This document shows positions 47,594 through 56,949 of a stretch of 64,000 nucleotides of DNA, one piece after another. The position numbers and the translations under genes were made by a program. The notes under the pieces are model-generated. The model saw nothing but the letters and a program-made list of their open reading frames with translations. It did no database searches and was not told the origin of the DNA. Source of the DNA: Acidiferrobacterales bacterium. Lineage in GTDB: Bacteria; Pseudomonadota; Gammaproteobacteria; Acidiferrobacterales; SZUA-150. Position 1 is the stretch's first letter. Each line of letters opens with the position of its first letter. The stretch is from NCBI GenBank assembly GCA_947258385.1, contig CAMYII010000049.1, positions 73,430 through 137,429 on the forward strand, in the 5' to 3' direction.

Positions 47594-47830
47594 TTACGCG
47601 CCCGGACCGCGTCCGGCCAACAGGTGATCCTTGCAGCAATAGGCCTTGTCGCCGTCAAAAACGGCCTCGGATTGCGGGAGATACACGCCGCAGTGATCGC
47701 AGGCGAGCATTTTCTGCGCCGAAGCCCCTGGTGCCCGGCCCCTCGAGTGGCGTGCCAAGGCCTTTTTGATCATCCGGATCACCAGCCAGATGCCGATCAG
47801 GATGATCGCGATGCGCAGTAATTGTCCCAT
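47594..47830 (-). CDS. PP0621 family protein
   Basis: A 78-residue protein with an N-terminal membrane helix (LLRIAIILIGIWLVIRMI), a short linker, and a C-terminal cysteine/histidine module (MLACDHCGVYLPQSEAV, then YCCKDHLL) suited to bind a metal ion. This pattern and the position beside pilS match the PP0621 family, whose function is not established. It ends 46 bases before pilS on the same strand. Confidence 0.82.
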   Translation of the reverse strand: MGQLLRIAIILIGIWLVIRMIKKALARHSRGRAPGASAQKMLACDHCGVYLPQSEAVFDGDKAYCCKDHLLAGRGPGA

Positions 47831-49128
47831 GGCGCTAGCCGGCGTTAACGCTGGGTCGTCGGACTGAGGGCGTTGGCATCTGTGCTGTCATGCGGGGCCT
47901 GCGGTGTGCGCCTGTCATAGTATTTGTCGTATTTGTCGATTGGTAAATCAGGACTGCGATACCTGAACTTTGCTAAGTGACTGAAAAGTATAAAAAATAC
48001 TCCGAATGTTGTCCGGTCGGTGTTCGCCGGCCCGTCCCCGGCGGTCGCCATACGCGATCAGGGTGCCGGGTAATCCGATCCGTCGCCGGCGGAGCGCCAA
48101 TCGATAAAATTGGGCACCTTGGCAGTGCCGATCGGGGCAGATTGTGGAGCGCGTGTCTTCGAACCCATCGCTGTCCCGAGCGAGAAAACCCATATCTTAG
48201 CAAACCGGGCCCGGTAAGGTCAGGGTGGCGGCCGTTGGGGATCGGTCCGGGCCGCTTTAATTAAAGTGGCAGTGAAAGCAAAGAAATCACGCTGAGTTTC
48301 CCTTTTGCCTCTTTGCTAAGGGGTTGGCCGCGAGTCGGGGCACCGCCTGGCCGGACACCGGCACCCTTGGTCCCTTGTTTGAGGCCGCGGGCTTTGCGGA
48401 ACACGCTGACATGACCCGGGTCGCGGGGTGCCAGCTCCGGGGCCGGGCAGGGGGGTATGAGTCTATCAATGGGCGTAAACGCTCTCCAGACCGCCATCCC
48501 GGTCCGTATGCTGACATTGCCGTATTTAAGGGTCCATACCGCCGCGCTGCGGGTCAGAAACGCCGACGTTGGGGGCGTGCCAAATCGTATGCGCGAGGCA
48601 TTTCTTGTTGAACGTTGTGTTAGCGGGTCATTGCCTGTTCATGGTGAACACAGCGGTCTTGGCGTTCAAATCGAGAACGTGTCGCCCGGCACAATTGAAG
48701 GCACGAAGGCGGCCCCAAACCCGCCCGGCGGGGTCCGGCCCCATGCGGGCTGAAGAGCAGCAAAATTGTGAAAAAATACCATTTACCCCTGACCGGTTAT
48801 TACTTATAGTACCAACGTTCGGGGGTGTTAATAATAAAAAGGTGACGATCGTACTAACAGTGGTGGAGACCACTGGTGCGTGTTACGTGAGGCGCTGGTT
48901 TCATTGGGACGTACGTTGTCCGACAGTGTCTTAAAGATGGCATTACAGGCATTCCCCTACCACGTCTGTTGCGCGCCAGGAACGCAGCGGCCGCATTACG
49001 GGCCGCGGCTGGAAGCAGGCACGAACAGGCGGTTAATTCCGTAATGAAATGACGCTAGAGGCCGAGCACCTTTTGCGGGAGCCGTAGCATAGGACGCGAC
49101 GATAACAACATTATTATAGGGGGCGCGC
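47831..49128. other. 1.3 kb stretch without a convincing gene
   Basis: Several 70-120 codon frames exist on both strands, but none shows a recognisable family, a good start or consistent composition. Small inverted repeats occur at 47986-48001, 48251-48270 and 48858-48875. The segment separates the conserved pilSR/PP0621 block from the sugar-biosynthesis block, so it may be a recombination junction with decayed genes. Confidence 0.5.
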
Positions 49129-50331
49129 ATGGCCTGGTCGACCGATTTTCTGGTGATCGGCGGTGGGATAATTGGTTTGAACTTGGCGTTACAGGCCAAG
49201 AAGCGATATCCCGATAGCCGAGTCACCTTGATCGAGAAAGAGAAAGACTGCGGCATCCACGCCAGCGGCCGCAATAGCGGTGTATTGCACGCTGGGTTCT
49301 ACTATAGCGCGGATAGCCTAAAGGCCCGATTTGCGCGCGATGGCAACCGACGCCTCACAGAGTATTGCCACCAACGCGGCCTGCACATCAATCCTTGCGG
49401 CAAACTGGTGGTGGCAAGGGACGAGGCAGACCTCGCCGGGCTGAAAGAACTTCTGATAAGGGCAAATAATAATCAAGTTGAACTCTACGAGCTCACGGAG
49501 AAAGAAGCCAGAGAAATCGAGCCCCGCGCAAAGACCCATCAGCACGCCCTTTATTCACCCACGACTGCATCTGTAAATCCCTCCCAGATCGTGGCGTCCC
49601 TGATCAAGGATGCCCGAAACCAAGGGATTGAAATACTCGCCGACACGGCGTATCTGCGGCGCGAGCCAGACGGCGTGCGGACCTCCCGCGGAATCATTTC
49701 CGCCGGCTACATCATTAATGCAGCCGGGCTCTATGCCGATAAGATTGCCCGCGACTTTGGGTTTTCGAAGGACTATCGCATCCTGCCTTTCAAGGGGCTG
49801 TACCTGTACGCAAATGAAGGCGATGCAACCTTGAAAACCAATGTCTATCCGGTTCCGGATCTCAACAATCCTTTTCTCGGCGTGCACTACACGATCAGTG
49901 TCGATGGCAAGGTCAAGATCGGGCCGACGGCGATCCCCGCCTTCTGGCGAGAACACTACAACGGATTTTCCAACTTCAGGCTTAAAGAATGCCTGGAGAT
50001 TATCGGTCGTGAAATCGCGATGTTTGCCCGCAACGATTTTGGGTTTCGTTCACTTGCCTGGAGCGAGTTGAAAAAGTACCACCGGCCTAAACTGATCAGG
50101 CTGGCTTCGGCGCTGGTTCGCGGCGTTGCCGAACAGAATTATCGGAGTTGGGGTCAGCCAGGCATACGAGCACAGCTTGTTAATACGCGTCAACGGCGGC
50201 TGGAGATGGATTTCCACTTTGAGGGCGACGAACGATCCTTCCACGTACTCAATGCCGTGTCTCCCGCGTTTACCTGTTCGATCCCGTTCACGGAATATCT
50301 TGCCGACCATATGGACCGGCTTGCCGCCTAG
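49129..50331 (+). CDS. lhgO: L-2-hydroxyglutarate oxidase/dehydrogenase
   Basis: A 400-residue FAD-dependent enzyme of the LhgO/LhgD group, oxidising L-2-hydroxyglutarate to 2-oxoglutarate. The dinucleotide-binding motif is DFLVIGGGIIGLNLALQ at the N-terminus. The family stretches HASGRNSGVLHAGFYYSADS, FKGLYLY and VHYTISVDGKVKIGPTA are intact. C-terminal VSPAFTCSIPFTEYLADHM is also typical. It sits 23 bases before rfbC. Why it accompanies sugar-nucleotide genes is unclear; similar placements in surface-polysaccharide loci make another hydroxy-acid substrate conceivable. Confidence 0.9.
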   Translation: MAWSTDFLVIGGGIIGLNLALQAKKRYPDSRVTLIEKEKDCGIHASGRNSGVLHAGFYYSADSLKARFARDGNRRLTEYCHQRGLHINPCGKLVVARDEADLAGLKELLIRANNNQVELYELTEKEAREIEPRAKTHQHALYSPTTASVNPSQIVASLIKDARNQGIEILADTAYLRREPDGVRTSRGIISAGYIINAAGLYADKIARDFGFSKDYRILPFKGLYLYANEGDATLKTNVYPVPDLNNPFLGVHYTISVDGKVKIGPTAIPAFWREHYNGFSNFRLKECLEIIGREIAMFARNDFGFRSLAWSELKKYHRPKLIRLASALVRGVAEQNYRSWGQPGIRAQLVNTRQRRLEMDFHFEGDERSFHVLNAVSPAFTCSIPFTEYLADHMDRLAA

Positions 50332-50354
50332 CTAGAGAATTAGCTGAGACCAAA

Positions 50355-50906
50355 ATGGAAATTGTGGAATTAGCAATACCTGACGTCAAAATTGTCAAAC
50401 CTAAAAAGTTTGGGGATCACCGGGGTTTTTTCTCCGAGACATATAACAAGAGTGTATTGGAACAGGCGGGCATAGATCTCGACTTCGTACAAGACAATCA
50501 CTCGCTATCCGCCGAACGAGGTACGATACGGGGTCTACATTTCCAGATACCGCCCTTTGCACAGGACAAACTGGTGCGCGTGGTGAAGGGCGCCATCTTC
50601 GATGTCGCCGTCGATCTGCGCCGGCATTCACCGACCTTTGGCAAACACATCAGCGCAACGCTGAGCGCCGATGACTGGAATCAAATCCTGGTGCCGATTG
50701 GATTCGCGCATGGGTTCTGTACCCTTGAACCGGATACGGAGGTGATTTATAAGGTCACCAATTACTATTCGCCGGAAAATGATTATGGCATTTTGTGGAA
50801 TGATCCGGAGTTGGCCATCGAATGGCCCATCAATATTGAGGAGGCGGTGCTTTCGGACAAAGATAAGCGCCAGCCGACTTTTTCGGAACTCGAATATCCA
50901 TTTTAA
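50355..50906 (+). CDS. rfbC: dTDP-4-dehydrorhamnose 3,5-epimerase
   Basis: A 183-residue cupin-fold epimerase (RmlC) converting dTDP-4-dehydro-6-deoxy-glucose to the L-lyxo form. The catalytic base H62 lies in GTIRGLHFQ, the catalytic Y132 in VIYKVTNYYSPE, and the closing LSDKDKRQPTF is typical. Length is normal. It heads a plus-strand run with an SDR, an rfbD-like gene and rfbA; no rfbB (4,6-dehydratase) is present in the window. Confidence 0.92.
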   Translation: MEIVELAIPDVKIVKPKKFGDHRGFFSETYNKSVLEQAGIDLDFVQDNHSLSAERGTIRGLHFQIPPFAQDKLVRVVKGAIFDVAVDLRRHSPTFGKHISATLSADDWNQILVPIGFAHGFCTLEPDTEVIYKVTNYYSPENDYGILWNDPELAIEWPINIEEAVLSDKDKRQPTFSELEYPF

Positions 50907-50950
50907 ATAATTTTCTCTAGTTTAATAACTTTTTTTGAGGGCAGTAGACA

Positions 50951-51973
50951 ATGGAACGGGTATTAGTGACTGGTGCTGGTGGCTATATCGGGACGACACT
51001 CGTTCCGATGTTGCTGAAAGAGGGTTATCAGGTGAGGGCGCTCGACCGGTTCTTCTTCGGACGCGACCTTTTGCCAGAACATGACCGGCTCGAGCTCGTA
51101 AAAGAGGACAACCGCAAGATCCAAGACGGGCATCTTTCCGGGGTCGATCATGTGATCGACCTGGCCGCCTTGTCGAACGATCCAAGCGGGGAGCTCTTTC
51201 AAAACGCAACCTGGGAGATCAACCACGCGGCGAGAGTCCGTGTCGCACAGCTGGCCAAAGAGAACAAGGTAAAGCGCTATATCATCCCGTCGTCTTGCAG
51301 CGTATATGGCTTCCAAGAACCCGGCGTGATTGCCGATGAAACCAGCCCCACCAACCCGCTGACGACCTATGCCAAGGCCAACCTCAAGGCGGAAGAGGAC
51401 ATCCTGCCGCTGGCCGATGAAGGCTTCACGGTAACGGCGCTGCGGCAGGCGACGGTCTACGGCTATTCGCCGCGCATGCGATTCGATCTTGCGATCAATG
51501 GCATGACCTACGGTGCCTGGAAGACAGAGAAGCTGCCTTTGATGCGTGACGGCAGCCAGTGGCGTCCGATGGTCCATGTCAAGGACACCGCCGGTGCCAT
51601 GTGTTATATGCTGAGTGCCTCGCGTGACCGCATCAATGGCGAGGTGTTCAATGTGGGTTCGAACGCGAACAACTACCAATTGAAACCCTTGGCCGATGAG
51701 GTCGCGGCCACCGTGCCGAAGAAGGTCGAGCTCGAGTGGTACGGTGATCCGGACCACCGCTCTTACCGCGTGTCATTCCGCAAGCTCGAGAGGGCGGGGT
51801 ACAGCGCCAGGTACACCGCCTCCGACGGCGTGGTGGAGATCTGCGAGGCGCTGGAGTCAGGAAAATTGGACAAAACCGTGGACACGATCACGCTGCAGTG
51901 GTATCAGGAATTGCTGAAGTGGCACAAGATCATCAAAGACGTGGAGATGTACGGAGGGATTATCGACTTATGA
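50951..51973 (+). CDS. NAD(P)-dependent sugar epimerase/dehydratase (extended SDR) with altered active site
   Basis: A 340-residue extended short-chain dehydrogenase. The cofactor loop is VTGAGGYIGTTL (residues 6-17), followed by HVIDLAALSND and the serine motif SSCSVYG. The usual Y-x3-K catalytic pair reads Y140-A-K-A-N144, so the lysine position holds Asn; lysines occur at 142 and 146. GSQWRPMVHVKDTAGAM and VFNVGSNANNYQL match the substrate-side motifs. It stands where rfbB often sits but does not resemble RmlB closely. It overlaps the next gene by four bases. The reaction cannot be assigned. Confidence 0.8.
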   Translation: MERVLVTGAGGYIGTTLVPMLLKEGYQVRALDRFFFGRDLLPEHDRLELVKEDNRKIQDGHLSGVDHVIDLAALSNDPSGELFQNATWEINHAARVRVAQLAKENKVKRYIIPSSCSVYGFQEPGVIADETSPTNPLTTYAKANLKAEEDILPLADEGFTVTALRQATVYGYSPRMRFDLAINGMTYGAWKTEKLPLMRDGSQWRPMVHVKDTAGAMCYMLSASRDRINGEVFNVGSNANNYQLKPLADEVAATVPKKVELEWYGDPDHRSYRVSFRKLERAGYSARYTASDGVVEICEALESGKLDKTVDTITLQWYQELLKWHKIIKDVEMYGGIIDL

Positions 51974-52863
51974 GGGTGCTCCTGCTCGGGTCTAACGGAC
52001 AGCTTGGCACGGATATCCTGAGCGCCAATGTGCGTCGGACGCGACCGTTTGAGCTGGCCGCGCTGCGGCGGCAGGACCTCGACGTCTCGGCGGTCGACCA
52101 GATCAAGCCGACGCTGCATTCACATGATTTTGATGTGCTAATCAACTGCACGAGCTATCATAAGACCGACGAAGTTGAGACCAACGCCGGATTGGCGTTT
52201 ACGATCAACGCTCACGCCGTCAAGGCCATGGCCGAGGCCTGTCGGGCCAAGAACGCGAAGCTGGTCCATATCAGCACGGACTACGTGTTCAGCGGAAATG
52301 ACCAACGCCCTTATGTCGAGACCGATTGCGCGGGCCCAATTAATGTCTATGGCGCCTCCAAACTGATGGGGGAAACCCTCGCGCGCCGCGCGCACGATGA
52401 TGTCTATGTCCTGCGCGTCGCCTCGCTGTTCGGCGTCGCCGGCGCCAGCGGCAAAGGGGGGAACTTTGTCGAAACCATGCTGCGCGTGGCCCGGGAAAAG
52501 GGCGAGGTGCGTGTCGTGGGCGACATTGTGATGTCGCCCACGGCGACGGCAGATGTGGCGGACATGATTTTCGCGGTTCTCGACAAGAAGGCCGAGCCGG
52601 GCGTCTATCATGCCGTGAACACGGGATCGGCGACGTGGTACGAGTTCGCGCGCGAGATCATTCAGCAGGCCGGGATAGACGCCACGGTGACGCCGATTTC
52701 CAGCGACGAGTATCCGACGGCGGCAAAACGCCCGCCGCACAGCGCGCTCGATAGCGCTAAAATGGCATCGGTCGTTGGACCGATCCCTTCCTGGCAGGAG
52801 GCGTTGAATCGTTATCTCGTCGCCAAGGGGTACGTAACAGCCGAATCGGAGGCGTTGTTATGA
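51970..52863 (+). CDS. rfbD: dTDP-4-dehydrorhamnose reductase-like protein
   Basis: A 297-residue reductase-type SDR related to RmlD, which makes dTDP-L-rhamnose using NADPH. From the ATG at 51970 it opens [16 protein letters not shown]; a longer frame to 51898 reads through the previous gene. [28 protein letters not shown] and the catalytic YGASK are present. The RmlD hallmark usually reads AAYTxVDxAE; here [11 protein letters not shown] differs, so a related 4-keto-sugar reductase is possible. Four-base overlaps join it to both neighbours. Confidence 0.84.
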   Translation: MRVLLLGSNGQLGTDILSANVRRTRPFELAALRRQDLDVSAVDQIKPTLHSHDFDVLINCTSYHKTDEVETNAGLAFTINAHAVKAMAEACRAKNAKLVHISTDYVFSGNDQRPYVETDCAGPINVYGASKLMGETLARRAHDDVYVLRVASLFGVAGASGKGGNFVETMLRVAREKGEVRVVGDIVMSPTATADVADMIFAVLDKKAEPGVYHAVNTGSATWYEFAREIIQQAGIDATVTPISSDEYPTAAKRPPHSALDSAKMASVVGPIPSWQEALNRYLVAKGYVTAESEALL

Positions 52864-53792
52864 AAAGACAACGTAAAAGGAAAGGGATCATACTGGCGGG
52901 CGGTACAGGCACCCGTCTGTATCCCATCACCCACGTTGTTAGCAAGCAGCTCCTGCCGGTCTACGACAAACCGATGATCTACTATCCGCTGTCGACCCTG
53001 ATGCTAGCCGGCATTCGGGATATTCTGGTCATCACCACGCCTCAGGACCAGACACTTTTTCAGGGATTGTTAAAAGACGGCAGTCAGTGGGGAATTAACA
53101 TACGATACGCAGTACAGCCTTCACCCGATGGCCTGGCGCAAGCGTTTATTATTGGGCGGGAGTTTATTGGAGACGATAATGCCACCCTGGTCCTGGGTGA
53201 CAACATCTTCTACGGCCAGGGCCTGACCACGGGACTCCAGCGGGCGGCGGCGCAGAATACTGGGGCCACGGTATTTGGATACTGGGTCAAGGACGCGGAA
53301 CGCTATGGGGTCGTGGATTTTGACGACCGCGGCAAGGCGCTGAGCATTGAAGAGAAGCCAAGGACGCCCAAGTCGAGCTACGCCGTGACGGGCCTGTATT
53401 TCTACGATAACCAGGTGGTCGATATTGCCGCCGACATAAAACCGTCAGGAAGAGGTGAGCTGGAAATCACGGATGTGAATAACCGTTATCTCGAACAGGG
53501 CCAGCTTCAAGTCGAAAAGCTGGGACGCGGCATGGCCTGGCTGGATACCGGTACGCACGAATCGCTGCTACAAGCGGCGGACTTTATTGAGACGATTGAG
53601 CAGCGACAAGGCCTTAAGATCGCCTGTGTGGAGGAGATTGCCTTTCGCATGGGCTTTGTCAGCGCGGAACAGCTCGAAGCGCTGGCCAGGCCATTGCTCA
53701 AGAACGGCTACGGTCAATATCTAATGAGCGTGCTGAATGAGAAGCCGGCCGCCCTGGTGTCGCCGAGCCCGAGAAGACTTGTTGCGCAGTAA
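52860..53792 (+). CDS. rfbA: Glucose-1-phosphate thymidylyltransferase
   Basis: A 310-residue RmlA nucleotidyltransferase making dTDP-glucose from dTTP and glucose-1-phosphate. The nucleotide-binding loop GGTGTRLYP is at 14-22, followed by [33 protein letters not shown] supplies the metal-binding Asp, and [18 protein letters not shown] the C-terminal signature. Length is slightly above the usual 290-295, with a basic N-terminal extension. It overlaps the rfbD-like gene by four bases and is followed after six bases by the second wzm. Confidence 0.95.
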   Translation: MKRQRKRKGIILAGGTGTRLYPITHVVSKQLLPVYDKPMIYYPLSTLMLAGIRDILVITTPQDQTLFQGLLKDGSQWGINIRYAVQPSPDGLAQAFIIGREFIGDDNATLVLGDNIFYGQGLTTGLQRAAAQNTGATVFGYWVKDAERYGVVDFDDRGKALSIEEKPRTPKSSYAVTGLYFYDNQVVDIAADIKPSGRGELEITDVNNRYLEQGQLQVEKLGRGMAWLDTGTHESLLQAADFIETIEQRQGLKIACVEEIAFRMGFVSAEQLEALARPLLKNGYGQYLMSVLNEKPAALVSPSPRRLVAQ

Positions 53793-53798
53793 CTCTCC

Positions 53799-54623
53799 AT
53801 GCGAATTAAAGGCCAGTCAGTGAGCCCAAGGCTCGTGCTTTCCAGCTTCTGGCAGCATCGAGGTCTGATCTGGCAGATGACCAAGCGTGACGTCATCGGC
53901 CGTTATCGTGGCTCGATCATGGGCCTGCTGTGGTCGTTCTTTAATCCTATTCTCATGCTTGCCATATATACGTTTGTGTTTAGTGTCGTGTTCCAGGCGA
54001 GATGGGGTGTGGGTGCCGCGAGTAAGACGGAGTTTGCCATCGTGCTTTTCGCAGGATTAATTGTTCACGCGCTGTTTGCCGAGTGCATCAACCGCTCGCC
54101 GGGCGTCGTCTTGAGCAATGTCAATTACGTAAAAAAAGTAGTATTTCCTCTCGAGATCCTGCCGTGGGTAACGCTGGGATCGGCACTCTTTCACGCAGTC
54201 GTGAGCGTTCTGGTGTTAATCGTATTCTTTGCAATCGTAAATATGTCTCTAAACTGGACGGCGGTACTGGTGCCCTTCGTGTTGCTGCCGCTTGTGATCC
54301 TCATTATGGGTTTGTCATGGCTGCTGGCCTCGCTAGGCGTGTACGTGCGCGATGTCGGCCAAGTCACCGGTATTGTCACTACCGCAATGCTTTTTCTGAC
54401 CCCCATTTTTTATCCGCTGTCGGCATTGCCTGAGGCGTATCGTCCTTTGCTATATCTCAACCCCCTAACGTTCATCGTTGAGCAGGGGCGTGGCGTGCTG
54501 ATCTGGGGCAACATGCCGGATTGGACGGGGCTAGGTGTTTACTTGATTATCAGCATTCTAGTTGCCTGGTTGGGTTTCGCCTGGTTTCAGCTAACGCGCC
54601 GGGGATTCGCCGATGTCATCTGA
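53799..54623 (+). CDS. wzm: ABC polysaccharide exporter permease (Wzm), copy 2
   Basis: A 274-residue ABC-2 permease with about six membrane segments. It has the family opening MTKRDVIGRYRGSIMGLLWS, then PILMLAIYTFVFSVVFQARW, and NPLTFIVEQGRGVLIWG near the C-terminus. It is clearly a different lineage from copy 1 (its gate helix reads RDVIGRYRGS rather than RDIKVRYKQT). It overlaps its ATPase gene by 11 bases and follows rfbA by six, tying export to a dTDP-sugar-derived polymer. Confidence 0.93.
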   Translation: MRIKGQSVSPRLVLSSFWQHRGLIWQMTKRDVIGRYRGSIMGLLWSFFNPILMLAIYTFVFSVVFQARWGVGAASKTEFAIVLFAGLIVHALFAECINRSPGVVLSNVNYVKKVVFPLEILPWVTLGSALFHAVVSVLVLIVFFAIVNMSLNWTAVLVPFVLLPLVILIMGLSWLLASLGVYVRDVGQVTGIVTTAMLFLTPIFYPLSALPEAYRPLLYLNPLTFIVEQGRGVLIWGNMPDWTGLGVYLIISILVAWLGFAWFQLTRRGFADVI

Positions 54624-55998
54624 GATCGCTATAGCAGCCCGCGGCTTAAGTAAATCCTATCCGATTTTCAATAAGCCCGAAGATAGACTAAAGCAGATGC
54701 TTTCGTTTGGACGGCGTAAATATTACCGGGAGTTCTGGGCGGTTAAGGATGTCGATTTGGAGGTACATCGCGGCGAAACCGTTGGTATCGTCGGGCACAA
54801 CGGTTCGGGAAAGTCAACGCTGCTGCAGATGATTTGCGGGACGTTAACACCAACGTCCGGGGAACTCACAGTCAGGGGGCGCGTTGCAGCATTACTTGAA
54901 CTAGGCGCGGGGTTTAACCCGGAGTTTACCGGGCGTGAAAACGTCTATATGAACGGCGCTGTATTGGGTCTGACTAAAGAACAAATCAACGCCTGCTTCG
55001 ATGACATCACTGCCTTCGCCGATATCGGCGAATTCATCGAACAGCCGGTAAAGACGTATTCGAGCGGGATGTATGTAAGGCTGGCGTTCGCGGTGGCTGC
55101 ACACGTGGACGCGGACATTCTGATTGTCGACGAGGCCTTGGCGGTTGGGGACCATATTTTTCAGCAAAAGTGCATGCGGTTTCTTCGAAACTTCATGAAG
55201 AAAGGCACTGTGCTGTTTGCAAGCCATGACATGGGAGCGGTGAAGAACTTGTGTAATCGTGCCCTGTGGCTGGAGCACGGCGAGCCACGCTTACTCGGCG
55301 AGGTTAAGGAGATTTGCGATAAATATCTTGAAGCGTCTGTCGAGGCGCAGCAGGGAACATCTGACGTAGGCGTGCAATCGGCGAAGATGGCAAATACCGG
55401 AAGGCCCAGGCCAGTATTTGATCAGAGGCTAAAGTATATAAATGCCAGTAAATATCGGAACGATATCGAAGTGTTTGCATTTGACCCGCAAGCAAGTGGT
55501 TTTGGAAAAGGTGGTGCAACAATAATTGACGTCCAGATGCTGGATGAGGGGGAAAGGCCACTTTCGTGGGTAATAGGAGGGGAATTGGCTATCTTGTCAG
55601 TTCGGGTACAGGCGGAGCGGGAAATTGAGAAACCAATAGTCGGTTTTTATATCAAGGATCGGCTTGGCCAGTATCTGTTTGGCGATAATACTTTCCTTAG
55701 TCATAGGGACGAGGACAAACATCTAAGTGTTGGTGATATGTTGGAGGCACGCTTTAAATTTCAAATGCCGTTGTTGCCACGCGGGAAATATTCCATATGC
55801 GCCGCTATCGCAGAGGGAACCCAGGAAAATCACATCCAACGCCACTGGATCCATGATGCACTATTTTTTGAAAGCCATGTTAATCCATTACATCAATTTG
55901 GGCTTGTTGGCCTCCCAATGCTGGATATCAGCCTTAATGTTGTCAACGATCAGGACTTTAGAGAGAGCGCTGTTGCTAACGAAGGAAATGCAGGTTAG
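54613..55998 (+). CDS. wzt: ABC polysaccharide exporter ATPase (Wzt) with C-terminal glycan-binding domain, copy 2
   Basis: A 461-residue ABC ATPase. Walker A (GHNGSGKST) is at 61-69, the signature YSSGM at 149-153, and Walker B (ILIVDE) at 169-174. From about residue 270 a beta-sandwich-type extension matches the Wzt C-terminal domain, with FGKGGATIIDVQMLDEGERP, EKPIVGFYIKDRLGQYLFGD and MPLLPRGKYSICAAIAEG. In O9a-type systems this domain binds the capped non-reducing end before export. It is longer than copy 1. Composition falls from GC-rich to more AT-rich within its last third. Confidence 0.94.
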   Translation: MSSEIAIAARGLSKSYPIFNKPEDRLKQMLSFGRRKYYREFWAVKDVDLEVHRGETVGIVGHNGSGKSTLLQMICGTLTPTSGELTVRGRVAALLELGAGFNPEFTGRENVYMNGAVLGLTKEQINACFDDITAFADIGEFIEQPVKTYSSGMYVRLAFAVAAHVDADILIVDEALAVGDHIFQQKCMRFLRNFMKKGTVLFASHDMGAVKNLCNRALWLEHGEPRLLGEVKEICDKYLEASVEAQQGTSDVGVQSAKMANTGRPRPVFDQRLKYINASKYRNDIEVFAFDPQASGFGKGGATIIDVQMLDEGERPLSWVIGGELAILSVRVQAEREIEKPIVGFYIKDRLGQYLFGDNTFLSHRDEDKHLSVGDMLEARFKFQMPLLPRGKYSICAAIAEGTQENHIQRHWIHDALFFESHVNPLHQFGLVGLPMLDISLNVVNDQDFRESAVANEGNAG

Positions 55999-56126
55999 TG
56001 CGGTGGTATGGTGCACCAACGCAGCAACGATATTGGAATAGAGGTAGTACGAATTGACGCGACAAAAGCGGATCTTGTAATGATTGCGCAATGTATCCTT
56101 GGTGAGATCGCACGGGTTGCATCGAT

Positions 56127-56840
56127 ATGCATGCAGAAATAAAAGAATCGAACGAGGCAGTCCTCTGCGCTGTCTGTGGTGGACGGACATTCAGTTACAT
56201 AAGTGCGCTTACAGACGAGTTGACCGCCGAGTGGGATCTTAGTAGAGATGAACGAGAATATATAGACCGGCAGCAAGGTCTGCAATGTACGACGTGTGGC
56301 AGTAATCTTCGGTCAGTTGCCTTGGCAGCGAGCATTGTTCAAGCGGTAGAAGTTCCCGGGCCGCTAGCGCAGTGGGCAACTAATGTTAACGCTCAAGGGA
56401 TGCAGATACTTGAAATTAACGAGGCGGGGGGATTGCACCCGATTTTGGTTCGTATGGCTGGCCACCAGTTCGTCGCGTATCCAGAATTTAATATGCTACA
56501 GCTGGAGCTGCCATCGGAATCCTACGATCTTGTGATTCATTCAGATACGTTGGAACACGTTTCAGACCCGGTGCAGGGACTCCGAGAGTGTAGACGCGTG
56601 TTAAGGCCTGGCGGAACCTGTTGTTTCACCGTCCCTGTTATCGTTGGGCGACTAAGCCGGAGTAGGGACGGACTGCCGCCAAGTTATCATGGAGCTCCAG
56701 GGGAATGTCGTCCTGATATGCTAGTATACACGGAATTTGGTAGCGACGTATGGAGGTTTGCAATTGAAGCGGGATTTAAGTCATGTACCATTGACGTTTA
56801 TGAATACCCGGCCGCGCTTGCGATACGGGCTAGGCGCTAA
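56127..56840 (+). CDS. Zinc-ribbon SAM-dependent methyltransferase
   Basis: A 237-residue protein with an N-terminal CXXC pair (CAVCG near residue 13, CTTCG near 52), suited to bind zinc, joined to a methyltransferase domain. The core shows QILEINEAGGLHPIL and the LVIHSDTLEHVSDPVQGLRE stretch, then RVLRPGGTCCFTVPVIVGRL. The SAM loop (EINEAGG) departs from the usual E-x-G-x-G-x-G, which questions activity. The next gene has the same architecture. It follows wzt copy 2 by 128 bases. Confidence 0.8.
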   Translation: MHAEIKESNEAVLCAVCGGRTFSYISALTDELTAEWDLSRDEREYIDRQQGLQCTTCGSNLRSVALAASIVQAVEVPGPLAQWATNVNAQGMQILEINEAGGLHPILVRMAGHQFVAYPEFNMLQLELPSESYDLVIHSDTLEHVSDPVQGLRECRRVLRPGGTCCFTVPVIVGRLSRSRDGLPPSYHGAPGECRPDMLVYTEFGSDVWRFAIEAGFKSCTIDVYEYPAALAIRARR

Positions 56841-56949
56841 AGGAAGAGTTCCTCAGTGCGAGTGCGTAAGAAGCAGCAAGAAAAGAGTCTGTCGCAAATG
56901 TTAGTCGGTGGGCACGGCAACCGTTTTTTTCAACGAGCTAGAAAGCGAT

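Noticed and set aside
48569..48934. A 121-codon frame in the 1.3 kb gap
   Set aside because: No family resemblance or good start; neighbouring frames of similar length overlap it on both strands.
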